Below are positions 33,539 through 41,114 of a stretch of DNA of 64,000 bases, piece after piece. The notes below the pieces were generated by a model. The model ran no database searches and was not told the DNA's origin. It saw only the letters and a program-made list of their open reading frames with translations. The stretch spans positions 186,001 through 250,000 of the forward strand of contig CAVXLZ010000002.1 in assembly GCA_963762825.1 (NCBI GenBank), written 5' to 3'. Each line of letters opens with the position of its first letter. The stretch's first letter is position 1. The DNA is from Miltoncostaea sp963762825 (GTDB lineage Bacteria; Actinomycetota; Thermoleophilia; Miltoncostaeales; Miltoncostaeaceae). The position numbers were made by a program, and so were the translations under genes.

Positions 33539-34347
33539 ATGCCCGCTCCGTCCACGTTGCCAAGCGCTGTCGAGTTGAGGAGGGTGTCGGCGCGAAGGCC
33601 GAGCCGTAGGGTTTCCAGGGGTATCACCTCGTCGTGTGGGATGTTCCCAAGGTTCACGTTGGGACCGAACTTGCGGATGAACCAGACCTGCTGGGCCTTC
33701 TGCGGGGCCTCGAAGAGCAGGCGGTTCGGGTCGATCGCATGCACGATCTCGTCGATCAGGCCCATCCGGACCTCACCGTCGCCGCGGAAGATGCCCGCCG
33801 TGCCGGTCTCGCGGGCCTCGGTGATCACCTTCCAGGCACCGGCGCGCAGCTCGGCCTCGATCAGCTCGACCCAGCGGTACGGCGCGATCACCGTCTGCAG
33901 ATCCTTCGAGCCCACCTCACTGAGCACGGTGAAGTCCTGCGCGAGGGCTGCGATGTGCTCGAGCTTGACCTCGTGCGGCAGGGTGATCGTCCCGTCGGAG
34001 ACCTCCACGTGGCGCAGGCCGAGCTCGCCCACCCAGCGGCGGAAGTCGTCGAGCTTCTGCTGCGCGAAGCAGACCTCCCAGAACGTCCCTCCGAGCACCA
34101 CCGGAATGTCGCAGCTCTCGTAAAGGGCGAGCTTGTCGCGCAGGTTGGCCGTGACGTAGGAGGTTCCCCAGCCCAACTTCACGATGTCGATGCAGTCGCC
34201 GCAGGACTCGAGCATCCCCTGGACCTCGGAGACGGACATCCCCTTGTCCATGACGTGGGTGATCCCGACCTGGCGCGGCTTGGGGGGACGGCCGGGGAGC
34301 GAGAGGAATCCGGAGGCGGCGGGCGCGCTCGTGGCGTCGGTGCTCAC
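33535..34347 (-). CDS. Phosphosulfolactate synthase-like (ComA/HSA32 family)
   Basis: The 270-residue TIM-barrel protein has the family features FLSLPGRPPKPRQVGITHVMDKG, VKLGWGTSY, VVLGGTFWEVC and ARETGTAGIF, and the ending FGPNVNLGNIPHDEVIPLE. ComA joins phosphoenolpyruvate and sulfite to give phosphosulfolactate, the first step to coenzyme M in methanogens and to sulfolactate in Bacillus spores. The plant HSA32 proteins of the same family have other roles, so the reaction is not certain. It overlaps both neighbours by 4 bases, between an FAD flavoprotein and sat, a context that favours a sulfonate pathway fed by sulfate. Confidence 0.85.
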   Translation of the reverse strand: MSTDATSAPAASGFLSLPGRPPKPRQVGITHVMDKGMSVSEVQGMLESCGDCIDIVKLGWGTSYVTANLRDKLALYESCDIPVVLGGTFWEVCFAQQKLDDFRRWVGELGLRHVEVSDGTITLPHEVKLEHIAALAQDFTVLSEVGSKDLQTVIAPYRWVELIEAELRAGAWKVITEARETGTAGIFRGDGEVRMGLIDEIVHAIDPNRLLFEAPQKAQQVWFIRKFGPNVNLGNIPHDEVIPLETLRLGLRADTLLNSTALGNVDGAGI

Positions 34348-35570
34348 CGCGAGACCCCGGCGGCCCGTGCGCCGGCGATGCGGCCGTAGACGACGGTGTC
34401 GAGGAGGGAGTTGCCCATCAGGCGGTTCGACCCGTGGACACCCCCGGCGATCTCGCCCGCGGCGAAGACGCCGGGGAGCGTGGTCGCGGCATCCTCGTCG
34501 ATCGCGAGGCCCCCGTTGCGGTAGTGCAGGACGGGGTAGACCAGGACGCGCTCACGGGTGATGTCGACTCCTGCCTTCAGGTAGCGATTGTGGACGTAGG
34601 CGAGGCGCTCGGCAGTGAACCCCGCCCCGTTCTCACGATCGATCGCGGTGGTGTCGAGCCAGACCGCAGCGCTCCCGTCGGGCGCCTCGGCGCCACGCCC
34701 CGCCTCCACCGCGTCGATGATCGCCTGTGCGACCACGTCGCGCGGAGCCAGCTCGTCGACGAAGCGCCCACCGTCGGCGTCGTGCAGCGTTGCGCCGTAC
34801 GCGCGGGTCGTCTCGGGCAGCGCGTAGCCGGCGAGGCGCTCGGGCCAGACCGATCCGGTCGGATGCCGCTGCCAGGAGTCCAGCTCGCACCCCCGCGCGC
34901 CGAGCCCCAGGGCGAAGCGCAGCACCTCGGGGGTCGCATCGGGGTGGTTGGTGCTGCCCACCCCGCGGGCCGCCGCCTCGCCGCGAAGCCCTCCCCCCGC
35001 CGCGAGCACCACCGCACGCGCGCCGACCTCCCGGCGCACGCCGTTGCCCCCGGGAGCGAGGGTGGCGCGCCACCCGTCGCCCTCGGGCGCGAGGTCGACC
35101 AGGGCGGTGGACTCCCACACCTGCGCCCCCGACGACCTCACCGCGGCCCGCAGGGCCTTGACCATCTCCGCGCCGGTGCGCTCGCCCGCCTGCAGCAGGC
35201 GGTTGCGGCTGGCCCCGCCGCAGCGCAGCAGGCGCAGGCGGCCGTCGTCGTGCGTGAACCCGACCCCGAGCGAGCTGAGCCAGGCGATGGCGCCCGGCCC
35301 GCCCTCGGCCAGCCGTCGCACCAACTCCGGGCGTGCCACGCGATGGCCGGCGGCGAAGGTGTCCTCGAAGTGTGACTCGACGGAGTCGTCGTCGCCCATC
35401 GCGGCCTGGATCCCCCCCTGGGCCCGCCCGGTGTTGCCGGCCCCGAGGGCCGACTTCGTCGCCACGAGCACCGTGGCGCCGGCGTCGGTGGCGCTGACGG
35501 CCGCCGACATCCCGGCTCCGCCCGATCCGATCACGAGCACGTCGACGCTCGCATCCGGGGGGCTCGACAC
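34344..35570 (-). CDS. FAD flavoprotein of the fumarate reductase/aspartate oxidase family
   Basis: The 408-residue protein has an N-terminal FAD motif (VLVIGSGGAGMSAAVSA), RHPTG in place of the family FHPT, and the catalytic Arg segment ELAPRDVVAQAI. It ends in PVLHYRNGGLAIDED and AGEIAGGVHGSNRLMGNSLLD. These place it among L-aspartate oxidase, fumarate reductase and AprA flavoproteins, which act on dicarboxylates or APS. It is short for NadB and lacks the C-terminal helical domain. The GTG start lies at the predicted transcription start, so the message is probably leaderless. It leads the operon with the ComA-like protein and Sat. Substrate unknown. Confidence 0.82.
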   Translation of the reverse strand: MSSPPDASVDVLVIGSGGAGMSAAVSATDAGATVLVATKSALGAGNTGRAQGGIQAAMGDDDSVESHFEDTFAAGHRVARPELVRRLAEGGPGAIAWLSSLGVGFTHDDGRLRLLRCGGASRNRLLQAGERTGAEMVKALRAAVRSSGAQVWESTALVDLAPEGDGWRATLAPGGNGVRREVGARAVVLAAGGGLRGEAAARGVGSTNHPDATPEVLRFALGLGARGCELDSWQRHPTGSVWPERLAGYALPETTRAYGATLHDADGGRFVDELAPRDVVAQAIIDAVEAGRGAEAPDGSAAVWLDTTAIDRENGAGFTAERLAYVHNRYLKAGVDITRERVLVYPVLHYRNGGLAIDEDAATTLPGVFAAGEIAGGVHGSNRLMGNSLLDTVVYGRIAGARAAGVSR

Positions 35571-35576
35571 GCCGCG

Positions 35577-35620
35577 ATGCTACCCCACCCGGCCCGATGC
35601 TTCCAATAAGCGGGATTTAT
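35577..35620 (-). promoter_or_regulatory. Promoter and LysR box of the sulfur operon
   Basis: On the minus strand TTGGAA (35601-35606) and TAGCAT (35577-35582) are 18 bases apart, a sigma-70-like promoter firing at about 35570, the start codon of the flavoprotein. Just upstream lies ATAA-N7-TTAT (35606-35620), the classic LysR-regulator box (T-N11-A dyad), which overlaps the LysR stop codon. It suggests that the LysR protein encoded immediately upstream activates or controls this operon. Confidence 0.65.
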
Positions 35621-36537
35621 GACGATGAAAGCGTTGCTCCCACCTCTCCGAGCTCGCCGCGGGCGAACTCGAGGAACGCGGAGGTCACCCTCTTCGGCGT
35701 CCGCCCCGCGTGACGCACGGCGAAGAAGTGCCGCTCGAGGCCGGGGCCCTCGAGGGCGAGCGCGACCAGGCTCCCCTCCGCCACCTCGCGCTCGACCGCG
35801 AGGTGGGAGATGACGGTGATGCCGAAGCCGTCCAGCACGGCCGCCTTGACCGACTGCTGCAGCCCGAGCTCCATCGCCACATGGAGGTCGCGGTCGCGCA
35901 GGCCTTCCCCGCGCATCGCGGCCTCGACCACCGACCGGACACCCGAGCCCTCCTGCTGCAGCAGCATCGGTTCGGCCACCAGCTCTTCGAGCGTCACCGA
36001 GCTTCGCGACGCCAGGGGGTGGCCGGGCGGCACGATCGCCACGAGCTCGTCGCGCACGAAGGGCTCGAACACCAGGCCGCGCTGGGGCCGGGCCGCCCCC
36101 ACCACCCCCAGCTCCAGCTCGTCGTCGAGCACCCGCTCGCAGATGGTCTGGGTGTCGCTCACCATCAGGCTGACGCGCACCTCCGGGTTGGCTGCACGGA
36201 ACGCTCCCAGCAGGCGCGGCAGCAGCAGCTCGCCGGGCCCGGTGGACGATCCGAGAACGAGCGGCCCCGCCACCCGCGTGCCGATCTCCCCCATCTCCCG
36301 CTCCAGCTCCGCCTCGAGGCCGATCATCCGCCGGGCGTAGCGATAGGCGATCTCCCCCGCCTCGGTGACCGTCACCCGCCGACCGCTCCGATCGAGCAGA
36401 CGGTGTCCGAGACGCTCCTCGAGGGCCCGGATCTGGAACGACACCGCCGGTTGCGAGACCTCGAGCTCCTCGGCCGCCTGCGAGAAGGAGCCCTTGTCCA
36501 CCACGGTGCGAAGCGTGAGCAGCTGCCGGAGGTCCAC
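35617..36537 (-). CDS. LysR-family transcriptional regulator (CysL/CbbR-like)
   Basis: The 306-residue protein has the N-terminal winged helix-turn-helix (MDLRQLLTLRTVVDKGSFSQAAEELEVSQPAVSFQIRALEERLGHRLLDR) and a periplasmic-binding-like effector domain with the typical ELELGVVG and GFGITVISHLA segments. Relatives include CysL of Bacillus, which controls sulfite reductase, and CbbR. It is encoded immediately upstream of the FAD-ComA-sat operon on the same strand, and an LTTR box lies in the 46-base gap. A sulfur-related effector is likely but inferred. Confidence 0.88.
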   Translation of the reverse strand: MDLRQLLTLRTVVDKGSFSQAAEELEVSQPAVSFQIRALEERLGHRLLDRSGRRVTVTEAGEIAYRYARRMIGLEAELEREMGEIGTRVAGPLVLGSSTGPGELLLPRLLGAFRAANPEVRVSLMVSDTQTICERVLDDELELGVVGAARPQRGLVFEPFVRDELVAIVPPGHPLASRSSVTLEELVAEPMLLQQEGSGVRSVVEAAMRGEGLRDRDLHVAMELGLQQSVKAAVLDGFGITVISHLAVEREVAEGSLVALALEGPGLERHFFAVRHAGRTPKRVTSAFLEFARGELGEVGATLSSS

Positions 36538-36546
36538 GAGCGGATC

Positions 36547-36855
36547 CTACGGCAGCGCCACCCTGACCCCCTCCTGCGGAGTGGTGAAGATGCCCGTGTC
36601 GTCCGTGGCCAGGCAGCCAACACGCTCGACGCACACGCCTGCGGCCACCATGCCCTCGCCGATCAGCAGCAGAACCACCACCGCCGCGCCCAGCACCGCG
36701 AGCAGGTACGAGGGCTTGTACCAGAGGTCGCTGATCCACCAGAAGGCCCTGCGGTTGCCCCTTCAGGCGCGGACCTGGGCGTCCTTGCTCCAGGCCCGGG
36801 AGAGGAAGTCGAACGGACCTTTGATCGGCTCGCGGTACCGGCGCGGACGACCCAT
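36547..36855 (-). pseudogene. Small membrane protein interrupted by an in-frame TGA
   Basis: From ATG at 36855 one frame reads MGRPRRYREPIKGPFDFLSRAWSKDAQVRA, then TGA at 36763-36765. The same frame continues RGNRRAFWWISDLWYKPSYLLAVLG with one hydrophobic helix (LLAVLGAAVVVLLLIGEG) and a tail with two Cys (VCVERVGC) up to TAG at 36547. The continuity of a sensible membrane protein across the stop suggests one gene of about 102 codons, damaged by a point mutation or misread base. The alternative is two tiny genes. I do not recognise the family. It ends 9 bases before the LysR gene. Confidence 0.5.
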
Positions 36856-36923
36856 AGAACGGTTTTCGCTATTCCTTGGTGGAGGCCTGCCCGCGCGCTG
36901 CGGTCAGCTGCGAGAGTGGCACG

Positions 36924-37505
36924 GTGCGTATCTGCGTCTATGCGGGGTCCAATCCCGGCAACGATCCCGTCCACCGCTCGGCGGCCACCGCACTCGGCCG
37001 CACCCTCGCCGAGCGCGGGATCGGCCTCGTCTACGGGGGCGGGCGCACCGGCCTGATGGGCGCCCTCGCCGAGGGCTGCATGGAGGCGGGCGGGCACGTG
37101 ACCGGCATCATCCCGGGCTTCCTCCAGGCGAAGGAGATCGCCAACGTGCAGGTGAGCGACCTACGCGTGGTGGGCTCGATGCACGAACGCAAGACGCTGA
37201 TGGCCCAGCTCTCGGACGGGTTCATCGCCCTGCCCGGCGGCATCGGGACCTTCGAAGAGCTCTTCGAGATCTGGACCTGGAGCCAGCTCGGCCAGCACCG
37301 CAAGCCCTGCGGCCTGCTGAACGTGGCCGGCTTCTACGACCGCCTGGTGGCGTTCCTGGACGGGGTCGTCGACGAGGGCTTCCTGAAGCGGGACCACCGG
37401 CGCACCTTGCTCGTCGGCAGCCGGGCGTCGGCCCTCCTCGACGCCTTCGCCGCGTACGAGCCCCCCGCGGGCGAGGGCAAGTGGCTGGAGCTGGAGACGA
37501 CCTGA
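36924..37505 (+). CDS. LOG family protein (cytokinin riboside phosphoribohydrolase-like)
   Basis: The 193-residue protein has the LOG signature pair: GLVYGGGRTGLMGALAEG and LPGGIGTFEELFEIWTW (the PGGxGTxxE motif with catalytic Arg and Glu in the surrounding residues). The family releases ribose 5-phosphate from nucleoside monophosphates. The GTG start is supported by the MRICVYAGSNPG opening; an in-frame start at 36876 adds 16 residues. It is divergent from the small membrane gene and ends at a strong hairpin (37516-37534). Confidence 0.88.
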   Translation: MRICVYAGSNPGNDPVHRSAATALGRTLAERGIGLVYGGGRTGLMGALAEGCMEAGGHVTGIIPGFLQAKEIANVQVSDLRVVGSMHERKTLMAQLSDGFIALPGGIGTFEELFEIWTWSQLGQHRKPCGLLNVAGFYDRLVAFLDGVVDEGFLKRDHRRTLLVGSRASALLDAFAAYEPPAGEGKWLELETT

Positions 37506-37515
37506 CCGCGCGGGG

Positions 37516-37534
37516 GGGCGGCCGCGGGCCGCCC
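37516..37534 (+). terminator. GGGCGGCC / GGCCGCCC hairpin after the LOG gene
   Basis: A perfect 8-bp GC stem with a 3-base loop starts 11 bases after the LOG stop codon and has no U tract. It is the only candidate terminator before lon. The 37506-37753 stretch otherwise holds a TTGGACGCG direct repeat (about 37605 and 37630) and the lon operators. Confidence 0.6.
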
Positions 37535-37686
37535 GTGACGGGGTGGTTTGGCGGGGGGCGGTCGTCGGGAGCCCCTTCCGGGAGCCCGTCCTCGGGCGCT
37601 GTCCAATTGGACGCGTGCTCACGGTCCCTTTGGACGCGGGCAGTTCTGGGAGGGCCGGCGGGCGGGCTTCGAGGCCCTTGTCCCCT

Positions 37687-37733
37687 CAAGTTACTTGATG
37701 TAACTTCACCTCGTTCGGTTACGTGGAGTAACC
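37687..37733 (+). promoter_or_regulatory. Twin GTTAC-N5-GTAAC dyads upstream of lon
   Basis: AGTTAC-TTGAT-GTAACT (37689-37705) and GGTTAC-GTGGA-GTAACC (37717-37733) are two perfect 6-bp inverted repeats with the same 5-base spacer, centres 28 bp apart. The first overlaps a further dyad CAAGT-T-ACTTG (37687-37697). Both lie 20-65 bases before the lon start codon, where a repressor or activator would act. The layout resembles the inverted-repeat class used by ClgR-like regulators, but the sequence differs from the published ClgR motif as I know it. Confidence 0.6.
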
Positions 37734-37753
37734 AGCACGAGTCAGGAGCGTCG

Positions 37754-40093
37754 ATGAACCAGGACGAGCGCACCACCATCCTTCCGGTCCTCCCCCTCGA
37801 CGACGCCGTGGTCCTGCCGGGCACGAGTGTCACGTTCCCCGTCACCTCAGAGGAGCAGGCCGAGGCGCTCTCCGGGGCCGTCGAGGGCCGGATCCTCCTC
37901 GTGCCCCGCATCGAGGGACGCTTCGGCTCCTTCGGGGTGGTGGCGGAGATCCTGGGCGAGGTGGGCCTTCCCGACGGCACGCGCGGCGTGGCCGTCGATG
38001 CGCTGCACCGAGCCGAGCTGGGCCCCGCCGACGTCGGCGCCGGCGCCGGTACGGGACTCCGCGTCGCCGCGATCGAGCGGCCGGACCCCGACGAGTCCGG
38101 CCCCGAGGCGGTCGCACTGGCGCGCGAGTACCGCGCCGTCGTCGAGGAGGTCGCCGAGCTGCGGGGAGAGCGCGCACGCGTGGCCCACTTCCTCGCGGGC
38201 GTCGCCCACCCCGGCCGGCTCGCGGACACGAGCGGCTACGCACCCGAGATCCCGCTGACCCGAAAGCTGGAGTTGCTGGAGACGCTGGATGTCGTGGCTC
38301 GACTGCGCGCGGCGATCGAGGCCCAGCGCGAGCGGCTGGCCGACGCCGGCCTGCGCCGTCGCATCCGAGAGGACGTCACCGAGGGGCTCGACCGGACCCA
38401 ACGGGAGATGCTCCTGCGCCGCCAGCTCGCCGCCATCCGCACGGAGCTCGGCGACGACGACGAGACAGGCGACGACTGGGCCACCCGGATCGAGGAGGCC
38501 GACCTCCCCGCTGCCGCGCGCAAGGAGGCCGAGCGCGAGCTCGCCCGCCTCGAGCGCCAACCCGATGGCGCCGAAGCCGGGATGATCCGGACCTACCTCG
38601 AGTGGATGGTCTCCCTTCCCTGGAACACCCGCTCGGAGGAGCGGCTCGACGTGGAGGAGGCCCGCGATGTGCTGGACGCCGACCACGCCGGTCTCGACGA
38701 GGTCAAGGAGCGCATCCTCGAGTACCTCGCAGTGCGCCGCCTGCGCCGCGAGCGCGGCATGGACGAAGGTCGCAGCGGCGTCATCCTGACCCTTGCCGGG
38801 CCCCCGGGCACCGGCAAGACCTCGCTCGGACAGTCGGTGGCCCGGGCGCTCGGGCGGGAGTTCGCGCGCATCAGCCTCGGCGGCATCCGCGACGAGGCCG
38901 AGATCCGAGGGCACCGGCGCACCTATGTCGGCGCGCTGCCGGGGCGGCTGGTCCGCGCTCTGCGGGAGGCCGGCACGCTGAACCCGGTGATCATGCTCGA
39001 CGAGGTCGACAAGGTCGGCTCCGACTGGCGCGGCGATCCGTCGTCGGCACTGCTCGAGGTGCTCGATCCGGCCCAGAACAACAGCTTCCGCGACCACTAC
39101 CTCGACGTGGAGATCGACCTGTCCGAGGTGCTGTTCATCGCCACGGCGAACATGGTCGACACGATCCCGGCCCCGCTGCTCGACCGTATGGAGGTCATCT
39201 CGCTCGACGGCTACACCGAGGAGGAGAAGCTGGCGATCGCCCGCGGCTACCTGCTTCCCCGCCAGATCGAGCGCAACGGACTACGCCAGGACGAGGTGAC
39301 GGTCACGGACGAGGCCCTTCGGGCCGTCATCGGTGACTACACCCGCGAGGCGGGCGTGCGCGGCCTGGAGCGCGAGCTGGGGAAGGTGCTCCGCAAGGGC
39401 GCGCGCACGATCGCCGAGGGATCGAAGGAGGCCATTGTGATCGGTGCCGACGATCTGTCGGAGGCCCTCGGGCGCCCGCGCTTCCACCACGAGGCGGCCG
39501 AGCGCACCGCGATCCCCGGCGTGGCCACCGGCCTCGCGGTCACCGGGACGGGCGGCGACGTGCTCTTCGTGGAGGCCAGCGCGATGCCGGCCGACGGGCC
39601 GGGCGAGCGACTGGTGCTGACCGGCCAGCTCGGCGACGTGATGCGCGAGTCGGCGCGCATCGCCCTCTCGTGGACACGCGCGCACGGAACCGAGGTCGGC
39701 ATCCACCCGGCCGACCTCGCCGGACGGGAGATCCACGTCCACGTGCCTGCGGGCGCGATCCCGAAGGACGGCCCGTCTGCGGGCGTCACGATGATCACGG
39801 CGATCGCCTCGCTGGCCTCCGGGCGCCCCGTGCGCCCGACGGTCGGGATGACCGGGGAGGTCACCCTGCAGGGGCGGGTGCTGCCGATCGGTGGGCTGAA
39901 GCAGAAGGTGCTCGCCGCCCACCGCGCCGGCCTGACGGACGTGATCATCCCCGAGCGCAACCGCCGCGATCTGGACGACGTCCCCGCCCACATCCTCGAG
40001 AAGGTGCGCGTGCACCCCGTCCTGACCGTCGGAGAGGTGCTCGACATCGCCCTCGAGCCGGCACGCGCCGGCCAGGAGTCGCTCGCGGCGTAG
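37754..40093 (+). CDS. lon: ATP-dependent Lon protease
   Basis: The 779-residue protein has the Lon N-terminal domain (LPVLPLDDAVVLPG), coiled region, AAA module with Walker A GPPGTGKTSLG and Walker B MLDEVDKVG, and C-terminal protease domain. The catalytic Ser is in PKDGPSAGVTM and the Lys in GGLKQKVLAAHRAG. It degrades misfolded and regulatory proteins in the cytoplasm. The ATG at 37754 has AGGAG upstream; the frame is open further upstream but without Lon-like sequence. Two GTTAC-N5-GTAAC dyads precede it. The family is usually 770-820 residues, so it is complete. Confidence 0.95.
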   Translation: MNQDERTTILPVLPLDDAVVLPGTSVTFPVTSEEQAEALSGAVEGRILLVPRIEGRFGSFGVVAEILGEVGLPDGTRGVAVDALHRAELGPADVGAGAGTGLRVAAIERPDPDESGPEAVALAREYRAVVEEVAELRGERARVAHFLAGVAHPGRLADTSGYAPEIPLTRKLELLETLDVVARLRAAIEAQRERLADAGLRRRIREDVTEGLDRTQREMLLRRQLAAIRTELGDDDETGDDWATRIEEADLPAAARKEAERELARLERQPDGAEAGMIRTYLEWMVSLPWNTRSEERLDVEEARDVLDADHAGLDEVKERILEYLAVRRLRRERGMDEGRSGVILTLAGPPGTGKTSLGQSVARALGREFARISLGGIRDEAEIRGHRRTYVGALPGRLVRALREAGTLNPVIMLDEVDKVGSDWRGDPSSALLEVLDPAQNNSFRDHYLDVEIDLSEVLFIATANMVDTIPAPLLDRMEVISLDGYTEEEKLAIARGYLLPRQIERNGLRQDEVTVTDEALRAVIGDYTREAGVRGLERELGKVLRKGARTIAEGSKEAIVIGADDLSEALGRPRFHHEAAERTAIPGVATGLAVTGTGGDVLFVEASAMPADGPGERLVLTGQLGDVMRESARIALSWTRAHGTEVGIHPADLAGREIHVHVPAGAIPKDGPSAGVTMITAIASLASGRPVRPTVGMTGEVTLQGRVLPIGGLKQKVLAAHRAGLTDVIIPERNRRDLDDVPAHILEKVRVHPVLTVGEVLDIALEPARAGQESLAA

Positions 40094-40115
40094 GGGCGGC
40101 GTAGCCTTCGGGGTG

Positions 40116-40490
40116 ATGGGCGACTGTCGCCACCTGCCACCGGTATGTCAGCGCTACCAGCACGCGGCCGAGCTGCTCGGCCGTCGCTGGAGCGCCGCGG
40201 TGATCCGGGCCGCCATGGAGGGTCCGGCGCGGTTCTCGGAGATCCGGGGCTCGGTGGACGGGCTCTCCGCGCGCCTGCTCGCCGAGCGTCTGCGGGAGCT
40301 GGAGGGCGCCGGCTTGATGGAGCGTCGCGAGCTGGGGGGCGGCGCCGTCGAGTACCGCCTCACCGACAAGGGCCAGGCCCTGTCGCGCGTCGTCCGGGAA
40401 ATCGAGGCGTGGGTGGCCGCATGGGACGACGAACCGCGGCTCCCGGAGCGTGCCCCCACCTCGGCGAATCCGAAGGAGAGGACCCGATGA
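40116..40490 (+). CDS. HxlR-family transcriptional regulator
   Basis: The 124-residue protein is one winged-helix HxlR domain: CQRYQHAAELLGRRWSAAVIRAAMEGPARFSEIRGSVDGLSARLLAERLRELEGAGLMERRELGGGAVEYRLTDKG. The N-terminal Cys pair near residues 5 and 12 occurs in redox-responsive members. It starts 23 bases after lon, and the TAGCCT hexamer at 40102-40107 may be a -10 element, giving a nearly leaderless message. The next gene overlaps its stop by 4 bases, so it probably controls that flavin-dependent enzyme. Confidence 0.88.
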   Translation: MGDCRHLPPVCQRYQHAAELLGRRWSAAVIRAAMEGPARFSEIRGSVDGLSARLLAERLRELEGAGLMERRELGGGAVEYRLTDKGQALSRVVREIEAWVAAWDDEPRLPERAPTSANPKERTR

Positions 40491-40894
40491 GTATGTCCGT
40501 GGACGTTCGAGAGACGCTGGGCGGGCGTGCCTTCGCCCACCTGGCCACCGTGTTGCCCGACGGATCGCCCCACTCGGTGCCGGTGTGGATCGACGTGGAC
40601 GAGAGCGACCGGCTGGTGATGTTCACCCAGAGCGGCAGCCGCAAGGCGAAGAACATCGAGCGCGACCGCCGCGTGGCGATCTCGGCCGTGGATATCGACA
40701 ACCCCTACCGCCAATGCGACCTGCGCGGGCGGGTCGTCGAGCGCATCGACGGAGAGCGGGCCCTCGGCATCGCCGACCGGCTGTCGCTCAAGTACACCGG
40801 CGAGCCCTTCCCGTGGCGCAGCCCGAACACCGTCGTGTACCTGATCGAGCCCGACACGAGCCACCACACGGAGCTTCCCTTCACCCACCGGTGA
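40487..40894 (+). CDS. Pyridoxamine 5'-phosphate oxidase-like split-barrel flavoprotein (PPOX family)
   Basis: The 135-residue protein has the split-barrel pattern FAHLATVLPDGSPHSVPVWIDVDESDRLVMFTQSGSRKAKNIERDRRVAISAVD, which matches the PPOX/F420-binding group of small oxidoreductases. The cofactor (FMN, F420 or heme) cannot be decided from sequence. The ATG overlaps the HxlR stop (ATGA), so the two are translationally coupled. A likely scenario is an HxlR-controlled reductase that responds to reactive or electrophilic compounds (inference). Confidence 0.85.
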   Translation: MSMSVDVRETLGGRAFAHLATVLPDGSPHSVPVWIDVDESDRLVMFTQSGSRKAKNIERDRRVAISAVDIDNPYRQCDLRGRVVERIDGERALGIADRLSLKYTGEPFPWRSPNTVVYLIEPDTSHHTELPFTHR

Positions 40895-40913
40895 GGGGTG
40901 GGGCGGGCGCTGG

Positions 40914-41114
40914 CTAGCGGTTGCTGAAGTGGTGCTCCCCGCGCTCGCACCAGAACACGAGGCACCCGGCCTCCGCGTCGCGGGCGACGCAGGCGCACTC
41001 GCCGCCGTGGTCGGGGCACGGCCGCTCGACGCGCGAGAGCAGGCCCCGGCGGACGACGGGCAGCGCTCCGACGGGGAGGCGTGACGGGGACTCGGTGCGG
41101 ATGATGACGGTCAT
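40914..41114 (-). CDS. Small Cys/His-rich protein, possible zinc binder
   Basis: The 66-residue protein has a strand-rich N-terminus (MTVIIRTESPSRLPVGALPVVRRGLLSRVERP). A C-terminal cluster follows (CPDHGGECACVARDAEAGCLVFWCERGEHHF) with five Cys and three His. It has two short Cys pairs rather than a classic zinc finger. The ATG has GGGGAG six bases upstream. It overlaps the stop of the CapD-like gene by 4 bases, so it is translated with the polysaccharide genes. Function is unknown. Confidence 0.65.
   Translation of the reverse strand: MTVIIRTESPSRLPVGALPVVRRGLLSRVERPCPDHGGECACVARDAEAGCLVFWCERGEHHFSNR

Noticed and set aside
30282..33563. One very long minus-strand frame joining the GH42-like gene to upstream sequence
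   Set aside because: The upstream part is out of frame with Sat and has no homology-like pattern; a signal peptide starts at 32255.
46..36765. TGA recoding as an amino acid (two in-frame TGA codons)
   Set aside because: Many genes in the window end at TGA, so it is a stop here; no selenocysteine element is visible near either site.
36365..40093. Lon with a 460-residue N-terminal extension
   Set aside because: The frame is merely open upstream; the Lon N-domain and ribosome site begin at 37754 and the extension overlaps the LOG gene.
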